Below are positions 1 to 8,023 of a DNA stretch of 11,582 bases, piece by piece. The stretch is from Alphaproteobacteria bacterium. GTDB lineage: Bacteria; Pseudomonadota; Alphaproteobacteria; Puniceispirillales; UBA1172. The notes under the pieces are model-generated. The model was not told the DNA's origin, ran no database searches, and was given only the letters and a program-made list of their open reading frames with translations. The DNA lies in contig JALRFL010000010.1 in the NCBI GenBank assembly GCA_023259875.1, positions 1 through 11,582 on the forward strand, given 5' to 3'. Position 1 is the first letter of the stretch. Every line of letters begins with the position of its first letter. The translations under genes and the position numbers were made by a program.

Positions 1-1
1 G

Positions 2-262
2 CTGGAGAAGTGGTGTGCGGCGGGATCGACTGTCTCGATGCTGTGGATGGGGGAGATCAGCCACCAGGCGGCGGCGATCACCGCCGGGCCGGAGGCCGTG
101 TCGTGGATGGCTGATCGGTTTGCCGGGCTCGAACCGGAAGCGCCGCCTGTCGAAGAGCTGCAACCTGCGCCTTCCCCGCCGATGCGCCCGATGGAGCAGC
201 CCGCCTTCATGCTCCCGCCCGCACCGCGCGAGATCGAACCGCCATCAACAGGAATGTCTTGA
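2..262 (+). pseudogene. C-terminal fragment of a lipase-like alpha/beta hydrolase, probably foreign to this genome
   Basis: This frame is open from the window edge to a TGA at 260-262. It holds a tryptophan- and histidine-containing stretch (WMGEISH, about residues 15-21) followed by a segment ending in WMADRFAG. That resembles the end of secretory-lipase-type alpha/beta hydrolases, where the catalytic His precedes a helix ending in a W-x-x-D-R-F-x-G pattern. A proline-rich tail follows. The first 240 bases are about 70% GC by hand count, while the next 180 are about 51%. The last few codons and the stop probably belong to the neighbouring glnE sequence read out of frame, so the true C-terminus of the hydrolase is unknown. 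The family call is from pattern memory only, over about 80 residues. This is a fragment joined to glnE, not a functional gene in this window. Confidence 0.4.
230..262. other. Compositional break / probable chimeric junction
   Basis: Base composition drops sharply from about 70% to about 51% GC around position 240. The recognisable reading frame changes here from the hydrolase frame to the glnE frame without an intergenic region, promoter or ribosome binding site. The exact join cannot be placed from one sequence, but it lies between the last hydrolase-like codons and the first codons that fit a GlnE N-terminus (about 252). An assembly or amplification chimera at a contig end is the simplest reading, with a genomic rearrangement as the alternative. 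Confidence 0.5.
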
Positions 263-3083
263 GCTGTTACAATCCACCGTGACGGATGAAAAGACGGCGG
301 CAATTCTGGCCTCGGCCATGACGCTTGCCCCTTATTTGGATCAGCTCTATCGCAAAAATATCGCTCTTCTTGCCAATCTTGCTAATGGGGATGTGGAAAC
401 CATCCACACAGCTATGACCCAAGCAAAAGAGGCGTTCCAAGACCGCCTGAACAAGACCACAAACCATGATCAGGCCATGATCGCCATTCGGTTGTTTCGG
501 CAACAGATCAATACCGCAGTAACCCTATCAGACCTGCTTGATCTTGCCCCTGTATCAGAACAAATGTGCTGGCTAAGCGAAGCGGCGGATGATGCCAGTT
601 CCGCCTTAATTGCCTGGCTAGAACAACAGGCCAGAACATCCAAACGCCTGAATGATCAGGCGCGTTGGTGCGTGTTGGCGATGGGAAAACTCGGATCGGG
701 TGAGCTTAATTTTTCATCTGACATTGATTTGATCATTCTTTATGACTGCCCCCCTAATGATCAAGACAGTGGACGCGTCTTTGTTGATCTGACCAGACAA
801 TTTACCAATATCATGACTAAGCCTACCGCTGATGGCATTGGCTGGCGCGTGGATTTACGCCTGCGCCCAAACCCTAGCGTCACCCCTGTCGCTATCCGCA
901 CCGACAACGCCATCAGCTATTATGAATCTCTAGCTAGGACTTGGGAAAGGGTTGCCTTTATTCGGGCGCGGCATATCGCAGGTGATGCTCAATTAGCGCG
1001 CGAATTTTTGTCTGAAATTGAGCCGTTTATCTGGCGCCGTTATCTGGATTATACCGTCATTGATGATATGCGGATGATGTTACAGCGTGAACCAAAGCCA
1101 GATGATCTGTTAGGCTTTAATGTCAAAAAAGGGCAAGGCGGAATTCGCTCGATTGAGTTTGCCGTTCATGTTCAACAATTGATCGCTGGTGGCCGCGAAG
1201 AAAGGCTGCGAAACCGATCAACGGTAATCGCGCTCGAAGCCTTGGCCGAACAACAATGGATACCTAAAGACGAAGCCAAGATATTGATCACCAGCTATTT
1301 TGCATTGCGACGGCTCGAACATCGGATACAGATGATGCACGATGCCCATAGCCACCAATTGCCGCGCCAAGAGGAAAAACTCACCGAATTAGCCCGATTT
1401 TGCGGTCATGCTGATAATGCCAGTTTCCGTGCCGCCCTTCATGATCTCTCAGCCAAAGTTAGCGCCAACACCAAAGGCGTTTCCGAAAAGCTAGGGGGTA
1501 TTCCTGATGAACATGCCGATGGGCAAAAATTGACCCTCGCCCTTTTGCTTGACCAAGATGATGACAGCAATGCCGTGACCCTGGCACTTTCTGATCTAGG
1601 GTTTACTGATGTCAACAGCATCATCCCAATCTGCCGAAATTGGATGGCAGGTCAGATCCCTGCCACACAGAGTGATCGCGCCCGTGATATCCTTGGCCGT
1701 ATTCTGCCAGAGTTATTGATCCAGATCAGCACCGCTGATAATCCGGATCAGGCGTTTCATGCCTTTGTGCGCTTAGTTGAAAACCTTCCTATCGGGGTAC
1801 AGTTTTTTTCACTTCTTGAAGGTAATCCAAATATCGCCAAAGTGATTGCTACTGTTCTTGTGGCCTCACCACGCATGGCAGATAGCCTGTCTAATCACAC
1901 CGAATTGGTGGATGATCTGCTTTATGAAGAATTCTGGCATCCCATCAACACTGATCTGACGCGGATGACCAGTGAATTGTCCACGGCAATGATGACGGCA
2001 AAATCACATGAGGCAAGCCTTGATGCTTTGCGTGTGCGATTGCGGCATTGGCGGTTCCGTGTTCATGTTCATATGGTCACCAGTGTTATTGAACCTTCTG
2101 AGGCTGGCAAGTTTCTGTCCTTGATTGCAGAGGCGGCGATATCAGCCGCCCTCCCCATTGCGCGCAACCGGATAGAAGCTCGCTTTGGTCAGCTTAAAGA
2201 TGGCGCGCTTATCATTATGGCCATGGGCAGGTTGGGCGCGATGGAGATGACCTCATCTTCTGATCTGGATTTGGTGTTTATTCACCATACCCCCGAAGGC
2301 GCGATGACAGAGGGTGACAAACCTATTCCCGGCAGTCTCTATTTCACGCGCATAGGGCAAGAGATCATCAATATTCTGACCGCCCCAACAAGCGAAGGCC
2401 ACGCCTATGAGGTGGATATGCGCTTGCGCCCAAGCGGGAAATCAGGCCCTGTTACCATTGCCTTTGACCGTTTCGCCAGTTACCAAATGGATAACGCGTG
2501 GACATGGGAACATATGGCTTTGATCAGGGCGCGGATGATTAGCGGATTTCAGCATGATGATCTGGCCAAACAGATTGAGAACTGCCTTGCCCGTGTGATG
2601 AAAATCAAACGCTCAAAATCCCGTGTGATCGCTGATGCCAAAGATATGCGCCAACGCATTGCTAAACACCATCAGCCCCGATCAGGTCATGATTTGCGGC
2701 TGATTTCTGGTGGTCTCATTGATCTGGATTTTTTTGCCCAGATGATGCAACTGATGCATCCCCTAGAAAATGGGCAACGCTTTGGTCAGGCCACGGCGGC
2801 AATTGCCTCGCTTGCCACGCGCCAAATCCTCTCAGACAAAGATGCGGAAACCCTTTCGCAATCCTCTCAAGTGCTGATGGACCTAAATCAAATGATGCGT
2901 CTGACTATGATCAGCGTTCATGAACAAAAACCAGAAAACCCCCTGCCAATCCCCTTAGTTGAGAGGTTTGGCATAGCTTCGGTGGCGGAATTAGATCAAT
3001 TGGTGGCACATCACGCGGAACGCATTGCCTCAATCACCGAACGCATCTTGCAAAACATCCTAGATAAAAACACGAAAATGTGA
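243..3083 (+). CDS. glnE: Bifunctional glutamine synthetase adenylyltransferase/adenylyl-removing enzyme (5' end lost)
   Basis: GlnE adenylylates and de-adenylylates glutamine synthetase in response to PII, controlling cytoplasmic nitrogen assimilation. The visible part is about 946 residues, with the usual duplicated layout. Counting from the codon at 243, a first nucleotidyltransferase domain carries MGKLGSGELNFSSDIDL (residues 147-163, metal-binding Asp160/Asp162), then a GGIRSIEF helical-domain motif. A second nucleotidyltransferase domain carries MGRLGAMEMTSSSDLDL (Asp674/Asp676), followed by a GGLIDLDF motif. By family homology the N-terminal half is the adenylyl-removing unit and the C-terminal half the adenylyltransferase. 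The reading frame stays open upstream to position 15, but that part is arginine-rich out-of-frame translation of foreign GC-rich DNA. The native start, probably a few tens of codons earlier, is missing; no ribosome binding site precedes the in-frame GTG at 279 or ATG at 319. The gene ends at TGA 3081-3083. Confidence 0.93.
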   Translation, partial: HQQECLELLQSTVTDEKTAAILASAMTLAPYLDQLYRKNIALLANLANGDVETIHTAMTQAKEAFQDRLNKTTNHDQAMIAIRLFRQQINTAVTLSDLLDLAPVSEQMCWLSEAADDASSALIAWLEQQARTSKRLNDQARWCVLAMGKLGSGELNFSSDIDLIILYDCPPNDQDSGRVFVDLTRQFTNIMTKPTADGIGWRVDLRLRPNPSVTPVAIRTDNAISYYESLARTWERVAFIRARHIAGDAQLAREFLSEIEPFIWRRYLDYTVIDDMRMMLQREPKPDDLLGFNVKKGQGGIRSIEFAVHVQQLIAGGREERLRNRSTVIALEALAEQQWIPKDEAKILITSYFALRRLEHRIQMMHDAHSHQLPRQEEKLTELARFCGHADNASFRAALHDLSAKVSANTKGVSEKLGGIPDEHADGQKLTLALLLDQDDDSNAVTLALSDLGFTDVNSIIPICRNWMAGQIPATQSDRARDILGRILPELLIQISTADNPDQAFHAFVRLVENLPIGVQFFSLLEGNPNIAKVIATVLVASPRMADSLSNHTELVDDLLYEEFWHPINTDLTRMTSELSTAMMTAKSHEASLDALRVRLRHWRFRVHVHMVTSVIEPSEAGKFLSLIAEAAISAALPIARNRIEARFGQLKDGALIIMAMGRLGAMEMTSSSDLDLVFIHHTPEGAMTEGDKPIPGSLYFTRIGQEIINILTAPTSEGHAYEVDMRLRPSGKSGPVTIAFDRFASYQMDNAWTWEHMALIRARMISGFQHDDLAKQIENCLARVMKIKRSKSRVIADAKDMRQRIAKHHQPRSGHDLRLISGGLIDLDFFAQMMQLMHPLENGQRFGQATAAIASLATRQILSDKDAETLSQSSQVLMDLNQMMRLTMISVHEQKPENPLPIPLVERFGIASVAELDQLVAHHAERIASITERILQNILDKNTKM

Positions 3084-3145
3084 CCCGAATGGGTTTAATT
3101 TCCTGCTAAATTTCTTTTGCATTTTTGAGATAAACAGCGTAGGTA

Positions 3146-3160
3146 GCGATTTGAAATCGC
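3146..3160. repeat. 15-base palindrome upstream of the MFS gene
   Basis: GCGATTTGAAATCGC is a perfect inverted repeat of 7-base arms around a single base. It lies in the short gap between glnE and the transporter, about 42 bases before the preferred start codon. It covers the TTG at 3151 that would be the start of the longest reading frame. Its shape and place suit a dimeric repressor's operator. The central base is too small a loop for a strong terminator, and no T-run follows it. Function is inferred only. Confidence 0.3.
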
Positions 3161-3201
3161 ATCTGCGTCCGGTTGCGATGAATAGCGTTGGGAAAAAGGC
3201 T

Positions 3202-4473
3202 ATGAATTCAGCTCTTCGTTCCTCATGGACGTTATTTTTTGGCATCCTGCTATTTATGATAGGCAATGGCCTTCAAGGGGTCTTGCTTGGTGTTCGCTCA
3301 GAACAATTAGGCTTTGGTGATATTGCCACTGGTCTGGTGATGGGCGGTTATTTTATTGGTTATTTCACTGGTTCGTTTTTTGTCCCGAAAATGGTCAACA
3401 AGGTTGGCCATATCCGCGTGTTTGGCGTCATGGCCGCGCTGGCTTCGGCTTCGATCTTGGTTCACCCTATTGCTGAAAACTCGTTTATCTGGATGTTCAT
3501 GCGGATTTTGACAGGTTTTGCCTATGTGGGGATGTATATCGTATCCGAAAGCTGGATCAACGATAAAGCCACCAACCTGACCCGTGGGGCGTTGTTATCT
3601 GTTTACATGATTGTTCAAATGCTGGGCATGATGATTGGCCAGTTTATGCTAAACCTTAGTGGTGATAATGATTATGGGTTATTCCTAGCCATTTCCATCA
3701 TTGTTTCTTTTGCCGCTATTCCGATCATGTTAACGGCGGCCAGTGTACCTGATTTTTCAGCGCCTGAACCGGCATCTTTACGCCGCGTTTATAACACCTC
3801 ACCTCTCAGCGTCGTTGGGATGCTGATTGTGGGCTTTAACGCCTCTGTTATTTTTGGCATGGGGGCGGTTTATGCCACAAAGATTGGCATGAATGTCAGC
3901 CAGGTTTCTTTCTTCATGGTCTCAATTGGTATTGGGGCAATGCTATTGCAATATCCTATTGGTAAGTTATCCGATCTGCTTGATCGCCGAACGGTCATTC
4001 TGATTACCCATCTCATTTCTGTCCTAAGCCTTGTGGTGGCGTATCTCACCTTAGGATTAGGATTTACCATGATCTTTTTAATTATTGCGATTTATGGTGG
4101 GGTCAGTACGCCGCAATATTCACTTTATATTGCCCATGCGAATGACTATTTATCACCGCGCCAAGTGGTTGGAACAAGCGCAAAATTGATTATGATTAAT
4201 GGCCTTGGGGCGATCTTTGGGCCTCCCGTTATTGGCTATGCTATTTATGTTTTTGGCATTAACGCATTTTTGGTGGTTCAAATTGTCACCCATATTGGCA
4301 TGGTCAGCTTTATCATCTATCGCATGTTCGCCAGAGAATCCATGCCAGTTGAGGCACAAGGCCCGTTCATTGCTGTTCGAGGGACAGGTATAGCGGCATC
4401 CCTGTTGCCTGAGGCCGAGTGGGAAGGCCGGAAAGCCACCGAAATTAAGACAACGACAGGTCCTAAGCACTAA
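3202..4473 (+). CDS. MFS transporter, YcaD-like
   Basis: This is an inner-membrane major facilitator protein of 423 residues with about 12 hydrophobic segments. It resembles the YcaD-like branch: an N-terminal LFFGILLFMIGNGLQ segment, a MGGYFIGYFTGSFF second helix leading to a motif-A-like loop (VPKMVNKVGHIR), and SESWIND after the fourth helix. A second-half motif A reads GKLSDLLDRR at residues 254-263. A hydrophilic tail of about 40 residues follows the last helix. The substrate cannot be read from the sequence. The frame is open from TTG 3151, with in-frame ATGs at 3178 and 3202. I prefer 3202 because the first membrane helix begins about eight residues later and a purine-rich stretch (GGGAAAAAGG) lies just upstream, though that spacing is not ideal. 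It starts 118 bases after glnE and converges on the DUF1489 gene with 37 bases between them. Confidence 0.85.
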   Translation: MNSALRSSWTLFFGILLFMIGNGLQGVLLGVRSEQLGFGDIATGLVMGGYFIGYFTGSFFVPKMVNKVGHIRVFGVMAALASASILVHPIAENSFIWMFMRILTGFAYVGMYIVSESWINDKATNLTRGALLSVYMIVQMLGMMIGQFMLNLSGDNDYGLFLAISIIVSFAAIPIMLTAASVPDFSAPEPASLRRVYNTSPLSVVGMLIVGFNASVIFGMGAVYATKIGMNVSQVSFFMVSIGIGAMLLQYPIGKLSDLLDRRTVILITHLISVLSLVVAYLTLGLGFTMIFLIIAIYGGVSTPQYSLYIAHANDYLSPRQVVGTSAKLIMINGLGAIFGPPVIGYAIYVFGINAFLVVQIVTHIGMVSFIIYRMFARESMPVEAQGPFIAVRGTGIAASLLPEAEWEGRKATEIKTTTGPKH

Positions 4474-4510
4474 TTTCCAAAAGACGCCTAAAGCATAGAC
4501 AGAGATAGGA

Positions 4511-4930
4511 TTAGAGAAGCCCCAGAGAACGCAATTCTTCCTGCATCTCTCTTGGCATCATTTCGTCATGATCTGTTCCAAGGGGTAGGTCTGCGGGCAC
4601 ATCATCGCCTTCGAGATATCGCCATCCTTGAAAAGGTCTCATCCGCCGCTCAAAAAGGGGGATAAGCCCCGGCGCAAGGACAATTCCGCAAGCTGGTTTT
4701 CCATCAGGGCGTTCCACCTCAACCAAATCAATAATGGGCTGACGCGCACACATCCAACCCTTAATGATCCAATACATTGATCCCCCATCTAGCACCTCAT
4801 TGGCGCGGCGCGGAAATGACCTCGTCACATGCATAATGCGGCCATGCCTTGCCATGACCTGTTGGTGCCATTCTGTCAGAGTTTTGATGTTTTCAGACCC
4901 CACAGAAAGTTTTTTTAGATGCAAAGGCAT
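4511..4930 (-). CDS. DUF1489 family protein
   Basis: This small soluble protein of 139 residues matches the uncharacterised DUF1489 family, which is largely alphaproteobacterial. Recognisable features in order are MPLHLKKLSVG at the N-terminus, HVTRSFPRRANEVLDGGSMYW in the first half (slightly variable at the RS position) followed by IIKGWMCARQPIIDL, and RPFQGWRYL near the C-terminus, then an acidic tail. There is no signal peptide or membrane segment. The start at ATG 4930 fits the usual family N-terminus and leaves two bases after the mgtE stop. A GTG at 4936 in the same frame would overlap that stop. A G-rich stretch just upstream (GGTGGGG) can serve as the ribosome binding site. The packing against mgtE implies co-transcription and probable translational coupling. 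No biochemical function is known to me for the family, and none is claimed. Confidence 0.88.
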   Translation of the reverse strand: MPLHLKKLSVGSENIKTLTEWHQQVMARHGRIMHVTRSFPRRANEVLDGGSMYWIIKGWMCARQPIIDLVEVERPDGKPACGIVLAPGLIPLFERRMRPFQGWRYLEGDDVPADLPLGTDHDEMMPREMQEELRSLGLL

Positions 4931-4932
4931 GA

Positions 4933-6348
4933 TCACCCCACCAGAAAAATCGCGGCAAGGCCAAGGAAAGTTAAAAACCCTATCACATCGGTAACGGTCG
5001 TGATAAAGACTGATGACGACACCGCCGGATCAACCCCGATGCGAGATAAAAACACAGGTATAGCCGCCCCACTTAGTGCCGCCGCAAGCATATTAGCGAT
5101 CATGGCAAATCCCATGACAAGGGCGATATGAAGGCTTTGAAACCATAATAACGCCACTAACCCTGCTACAACAGCAAAGATGATGCCATTAACCAAACCC
5201 ACCATCGCTTCACGCATGATAAAGCGGCTGACCATGCCGTCACCTAACTGCCGCATAGCAAGCGCGCGAACCGCAACCGTTACCGTCTGCGTGCCGGCGT
5301 TGCCGCCCATTGAGGCAACAATAGGCATCAAAACGGCTAATGCCACCAAGCGCTCAATCGTTTGGTCAAACAGCCCGATCACGATTGAGGCAATAACCGC
5401 AGTTAAGAGATTAACCAACAACCAGAGAAATCGGGATTCGACGGTTGCTTTAATCGAAGCCCGAAGATTACTGCCGCTAACACCGCCAAGTGCCATCAGG
5501 TCTTCTTCGGCTTCTTCTTGGATCACATCCACGATATCATCTACGGTGATGACGCCAACCAGCTTATTTTGCTGATCAACCACACTGGCAGACACCAAAC
5601 CATAACGATGGAAAAGCAAGGCCACTTCTTCTTGATCCATGGTCACAGGGATCAGATGCGGTGAGGTTTCCATGATATCCGCCAGACGAACAGGCCGTCC
5701 GGATGATAGCAAACGCCCAAGACGCACCTGCCCTTCAACTCGTCTCGCTGGATCAATCACAATAATGGCATAGAAATCATCAGGCAGTTCATCTTCGCTA
5801 AGTGAACGCATATAATCAACCGTTTGTCCCACCGTCCAATGCGATGGGCAGACCACAACCTCACGCTGCATCAATCGGCCAGCGCAATTTTCAGGGTAAG
5901 ACAGCGCTTCTTCAACAATCAATCTCTCGCCAACCGGCAAGGCCGCAAGAATAGTGGCAAGTTCTTCATCCTCAAGGTCTTCGAGAATATCAATGGCGTC
6001 GTCACTTTCCATTTCGGGCAACGCCTGTGCCAGCTCACTCACCCCATAAATGGACACAACATCTTCAAGAACATCTTCGGGCAAATAGGTGAAAACCGTC
6101 GTATCAATGTGGCGGCGCAACATGATCATAAACCGTTTGCGCTGAGCATGATTAAGGCGTTCCACCATATCGGCCTGATCCGCCGGGTGAAGCGGCGAGA
6201 CAAGAGAGACCAACCGGTTGCGATTACCATCAGCAATCGCCGCAATAATGGCCGCCTCAACCTTGGGGGTAAGGCCGTAAAGATGGGTTAAATCGGGCAT
6301 ATCATGGCGTTGATATTCGATATTTTTATGATCGGGTTTTATCGCCAT
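4933..6348 (-). CDS. mgtE: Magnesium transporter MgtE
   Basis: MgtE is a homodimeric, Mg2+-gated inner-membrane channel for divalent cations. This copy has 471 residues, a normal length, with all three parts. First is an N-terminal superhelical domain (about residues 25-150). Second is a pair of CBS domains (about 155-280), the second ending in LVGVITVDDIVDVIQ, followed by an acidic linker helix (EEAEEDL). Third is a five-helix membrane domain from about 305. The pore signature MPIVASMGGNAGTQ lies at about 341-354, and the conserved last-helix Asp (TDVIGFLT) is at about 454, where the family's ion-selecting Asp sits. I chose ATG 6348 over the longer frame from 6405 because GAGGG precedes it with good spacing and the extra 19 residues look unlike MgtE. 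Gating by cytosolic Mg2+ through the CBS and N domains is family knowledge. It leads a two-gene unit with the DUF1489 gene. Confidence 0.95.
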   Translation of the reverse strand: MAIKPDHKNIEYQRHDMPDLTHLYGLTPKVEAAIIAAIADGNRNRLVSLVSPLHPADQADMVERLNHAQRKRFMIMLRRHIDTTVFTYLPEDVLEDVVSIYGVSELAQALPEMESDDAIDILEDLEDEELATILAALPVGERLIVEEALSYPENCAGRLMQREVVVCPSHWTVGQTVDYMRSLSEDELPDDFYAIIVIDPARRVEGQVRLGRLLSSGRPVRLADIMETSPHLIPVTMDQEEVALLFHRYGLVSASVVDQQNKLVGVITVDDIVDVIQEEAEEDLMALGGVSGSNLRASIKATVESRFLWLLVNLLTAVIASIVIGLFDQTIERLVALAVLMPIVASMGGNAGTQTVTVAVRALAMRQLGDGMVSRFIMREAMVGLVNGIIFAVVAGLVALLWFQSLHIALVMGFAMIANMLAAALSGAAIPVFLSRIGVDPAVSSSVFITTVTDVIGFLTFLGLAAIFLVG

Positions 6349-6380
6349 AGCGCCCTCATGCCAGTTAGTAGCCCAGCAAA

Positions 6381-6410
6381 ATGGATATATACCAACTTGA
6401 TACAATCCAT
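6381..6410. repeat. Short inverted repeat in the mgtE leader
   Basis: ATGGAT at 6381-6386 and ATCCAT at 6405-6410 form 6-base arms around an 18-base A/T-rich spacer. The repeat sits between the predicted promoter and the mgtE start. It could be an operator or a weak leader hairpin. It is too short and simple to be one of the known Mg2+ riboswitch classes. Confidence 0.2.
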
Positions 6411-6423
6411 CTTAATTGTGATG

Positions 6424-6451
6424 GTTATACCCTTTTCAAGATAAAGATCAA
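6424..6451 (-). promoter_or_regulatory. Predicted sigma-70-type promoter for mgtE
   Basis: On the - strand, TTGATC (6451-6446) and TATAAC (6429-6424) are separated by 16 bases. They match the -35 consensus at 4 of 6 positions and the -10 consensus at 5 of 6. This would start transcription near 6417 and give a leader of about 70 bases before ATG 6348. It lies in the 118-base gap between the mttB-like stop and mgtE, so mgtE and the DUF1489 gene could be expressed independently of mttB. Confidence 0.4.
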
Positions 6452-6466
6452 TTGCCCATAAGCCCT

Positions 6467-8023
6467 TTAGAAATCTGTTTCAACACCGCCTTCTGATTTT
6501 CGCCTTTCCACATAACTGGCTAATTCTTCTTGAATGGCCGCATCAATCGGTGGTGGTTGATATTCTGCTAAGATCGCTTTCATGATGGCGTTAGCCCGTT
6601 CTTCGGTTTTAAGCCCGCCGGTTTCTTCCCATGTTTCAAAATTGCGCCAGTCAGATAAAAAAGGCGCATAAAACGCATCTTTGAACCGGCGTTGGGTATG
6701 GTCAGCACCAAAAAAATGACTGCCGGGGCCGACCTCTTTTATGGCCTCAAACGCAAGGGCATCGTCACTCATATCCAAAGGCTGATTGAGATAAATCATC
6801 TGTTGAAGCATCTCACAATCCATGATCAGCTTTTCAAAGCTGGCGCATAAACCGCCTTCGAGCCAGCCTGCCCCGTGATAGACCATGTTGCAATGCCCAG
6901 AATTCACAGCCTGAAGCGAAGCCATGCTTTCCCACACCGACTGGCCATCAGGATAATTGGCGGCACAGGCAACAGAGCCGCGCCAAGGCAACTGATAACG
7001 CCGCGCCAATTGCCCTGATATCTGCATGGCGCGAGTATATTCTGGCGTTCCAAACGCAGGTGAGCCCGATTTCATATCCACATTGCTGGTAAATGCCCCA
7101 AACACCACAGGCGTATGAGGGCGCACTTGTTGCATCAGCACCAAGCCTGCCAAAAACTCCGCATTCTGTTGCACAATCGCCCCTGCTACGGTGGCTGGCG
7201 CCATTGCGCCAGAGAGGGTAAAGGGAGTGATGACAACCGCCTGCCCCTTTCTGGCACAGCGCATCGCCCCATCCAGCATAGGCCAGTCATGTTTGAGAGG
7301 CGAGGTGGAATTGATATTGGTGAACATCCGCGGCTTTGATGCAAACGCCGTTTCGGTCAGACCGCCAGCAATGCGCACCATTTCCATACCATCTTCGATA
7401 CGCCCACTGCCAAGCGAATACGCATGAACGACCTTATCGGTTAAGGTCAGCATATCATAAAGGCAATCCAGATGCCGGATGGACGCATGAATATCCACCG
7501 CCTCAACCGGATAGCCAGCCACAAAATGCAAACAATTAAAATATTGATTTAGCCGCAACAAATTTTGAAAATCTGGCCTTGTGCCGACGCGTCTGCCCCC
7601 ATCAAGATCACTAACATTCGGGGCGGACGCCACCGTCGAAAAAAGCATATTTTTGCCGCCAACGGTTAGCGTCCGATCAGAATTTCGCGGCTCAATATCA
7701 AACTCCGCAGGGGCAAGGGCTATCATTTCCTCAACCAGCCCGCGATCCATTTTGACATTCTTGGTGACATGATCAACATCACATCCCGCTTTTTCCAGAT
7801 AATCCAGCGCCTCATCATTTAGAAACAAAATACCGATCTCCTCCAACACACGCATGGAGGTATCATGTATTCTGGTTAAATCTTCTTCGGAAACCGGTTC
7901 AACCGGATCATCAATATATTGCGGAATGCGCCATTCTAATTGTTCAATGGCAGCGCGAATTGGGGTGGCTTGCCCTCGACCAGCACGCGACCGGCGACCA
8001 GATCGGTGAGAGGTATCGTTCAT
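6467..8023 (-). CDS. MttB-family (trimethylamine methyltransferase-like) protein, non-pyrrolysine type
   Basis: This 518-residue protein belongs to the MttB family (COG5598). Characterised members transfer a methyl group from a quaternary or tertiary amine to a cobalamin-bearing partner protein. It begins with a basic tail (SGRRSRAGRG), as in many alphaproteobacterial relatives, followed by a helical segment (RIHDTSMRVLEEIGI). The barrel region contains TPFTLSGAMAPATVAGA, GSPAFGTPEY and a VYHGAGWLEGGL stretch. The frame has no in-frame amber codon and ends in TAA, so it does not encode the pyrrolysine of archaeal-type MttB. Non-pyrrolysine members demethylate substrates such as glycine betaine, proline betaine or carnitine, and the substrate here cannot be assigned. 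ATG 8023 was chosen because AGAGGTG lies just upstream; the frame extends to 8161, but that extension looks non-coding. No corrinoid protein or reactivating enzyme is adjacent. The gene is divergent from the cobalamin operon. Confidence 0.88.
   Translation of the reverse strand: MNDTSHRSGRRSRAGRGQATPIRAAIEQLEWRIPQYIDDPVEPVSEEDLTRIHDTSMRVLEEIGILFLNDEALDYLEKAGCDVDHVTKNVKMDRGLVEEMIALAPAEFDIEPRNSDRTLTVGGKNMLFSTVASAPNVSDLDGGRRVGTRPDFQNLLRLNQYFNCLHFVAGYPVEAVDIHASIRHLDCLYDMLTLTDKVVHAYSLGSGRIEDGMEMVRIAGGLTETAFASKPRMFTNINSTSPLKHDWPMLDGAMRCARKGQAVVITPFTLSGAMAPATVAGAIVQQNAEFLAGLVLMQQVRPHTPVVFGAFTSNVDMKSGSPAFGTPEYTRAMQISGQLARRYQLPWRGSVACAANYPDGQSVWESMASLQAVNSGHCNMVYHGAGWLEGGLCASFEKLIMDCEMLQQMIYLNQPLDMSDDALAFEAIKEVGPGSHFFGADHTQRRFKDAFYAPFLSDWRNFETWEETGGLKTEERANAIMKAILAEYQPPPIDAAIQEELASYVERRKSEGGVETDF

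Noticed and set aside
15..242. Arginine-rich N-terminal extension of GlnE in the open frame
   Set aside because: It looks like out-of-frame translation of GC-rich DNA and resembles no GlnE N-terminus. Another frame of the same bases gives a sensible hydrolase-like peptide.
4474..4510. Bidirectional terminator between the MFS and DUF1489 genes
   Set aside because: The 37-base convergent gap contains no convincing GC-rich hairpin with a T-run.
5824..6291. 155-codon open frame on the + strand opposite mgtE
   Set aside because: The reverse strand encodes a well-conserved MgtE domain, and the + strand product is rich in N, H, F and R with no recognisable fold, as expected of an antisense shadow.
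6467..8023. Pyrrolysine-containing MttB
   Set aside because: The frame has no internal TAG and ends at TAA, and there are no pyl genes here.
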